DNA from: Paratrimastix pyriformis
Taxonomy: Eukaryota > Preaxostyla > Paratrimastigidae
NCBI GenBank assembly: GCA_027972325.1
Contig: JAPMOS010000001.1
Location: 467,001 to 531,000, forward strand
Length of the DNA: 64,000 nucleotides
Direction of reading: 5' to 3'
Position 1 is the first letter of the stretch. Each line of letters begins with the position of its first letter. The notes beneath the pieces were generated by a model. That model saw only the letters and a list, made by a program, of their open reading frames with translations, did not search any database and was not told the DNA's origin. Of this stretch, positions 63,879 through 64,000 are shown one piece after another. A program made the translations under genes and the position numbers.

Positions 63879-64000
63879 TTATAAAAAAATGGGCGAAAAA
63901 CAGACCACCGGCTTCGGTTTTCCCATGATGGGAGGGGGGGCGGAAGTTTGGGCTGGGAGGTCAGCGTGCTCCGACACTAATGTTACAGTCGAAGAGAGGT
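63879..64000. other. Right-edge sequence, no gene seen
   Basis: 122 bp upstream of the SH3/villin-headpiece gene. TATAAA-type sequence next to its start; nothing else recognised. Confidence 0.4.

Overview
The window is nuclear DNA of a GC-rich, intron-dense eukaryote, almost certainly a free-living protist. Evidence: protein genes are cut by many short introns (mostly 45-100 bp), both strands are densely packed, and the products are eukaryote-specific (importin alpha, VPS13, COMMD5, a Rab, NELF-B, cathepsin C, a kinesin relative, a homeodomain). I cannot place the lineage. No tRNA, rRNA, CRISPR, transposon or virus-like element was recognised. Gene models below were built by hand from reading-frame continuity and family similarity; exon phases were checked where coordinates are listed.

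Layout: a repeat protein (minus, runs off the left edge); a homeodomain gene and importin alpha (plus); an AT74-like histidine phosphatase (plus); a CDP-alcohol phosphotransferase (minus) divergent from a NELF-B-like gene (plus); a Rab32-like GTPase (minus) and a poorly resolved stretch with two unknown genes (15.1-17.3 kb); a large Gln/Pro-rich protein (minus); a membrane-anchored eIF4E-like fusion (plus); COMMD5 (minus); a 21-kb VPS13 gene (plus, 26-46.9 kb) containing a near-identical 3.15-kb duplicated exon; UCHL3-like protease and a type II thioesterase (minus); a transmembrane cathepsin C (plus); a kinesin-like gene lacking the ATP-binding motifs and ending in a CaaX box (plus, 51.7-58.8 kb); a four-TM protein (minus) divergent from dTDP-glucose 4,6-dehydratase (plus); and an SH3 plus villin-headpiece protein (minus).

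Shared themes: many genes act in endolysosomal membrane traffic or lipid supply (VPS13, Rab32-like, COMMD5, cathepsin C, CDP-alcohol phosphotransferase), but there is no operon-like logic. Two genome-wide habits stand out. Introns overwhelmingly start GTCYG instead of GTRAG, and many introns and spacers carry 13-33 bp pure G or C runs. Several divergent gene pairs have start codons almost touching. Three proteins keep a well-known fold while losing its catalytic or ligand residues (eIF4E-like, kinesin-like, Rab32-like), and the homeodomain lacks the usual Asn51.
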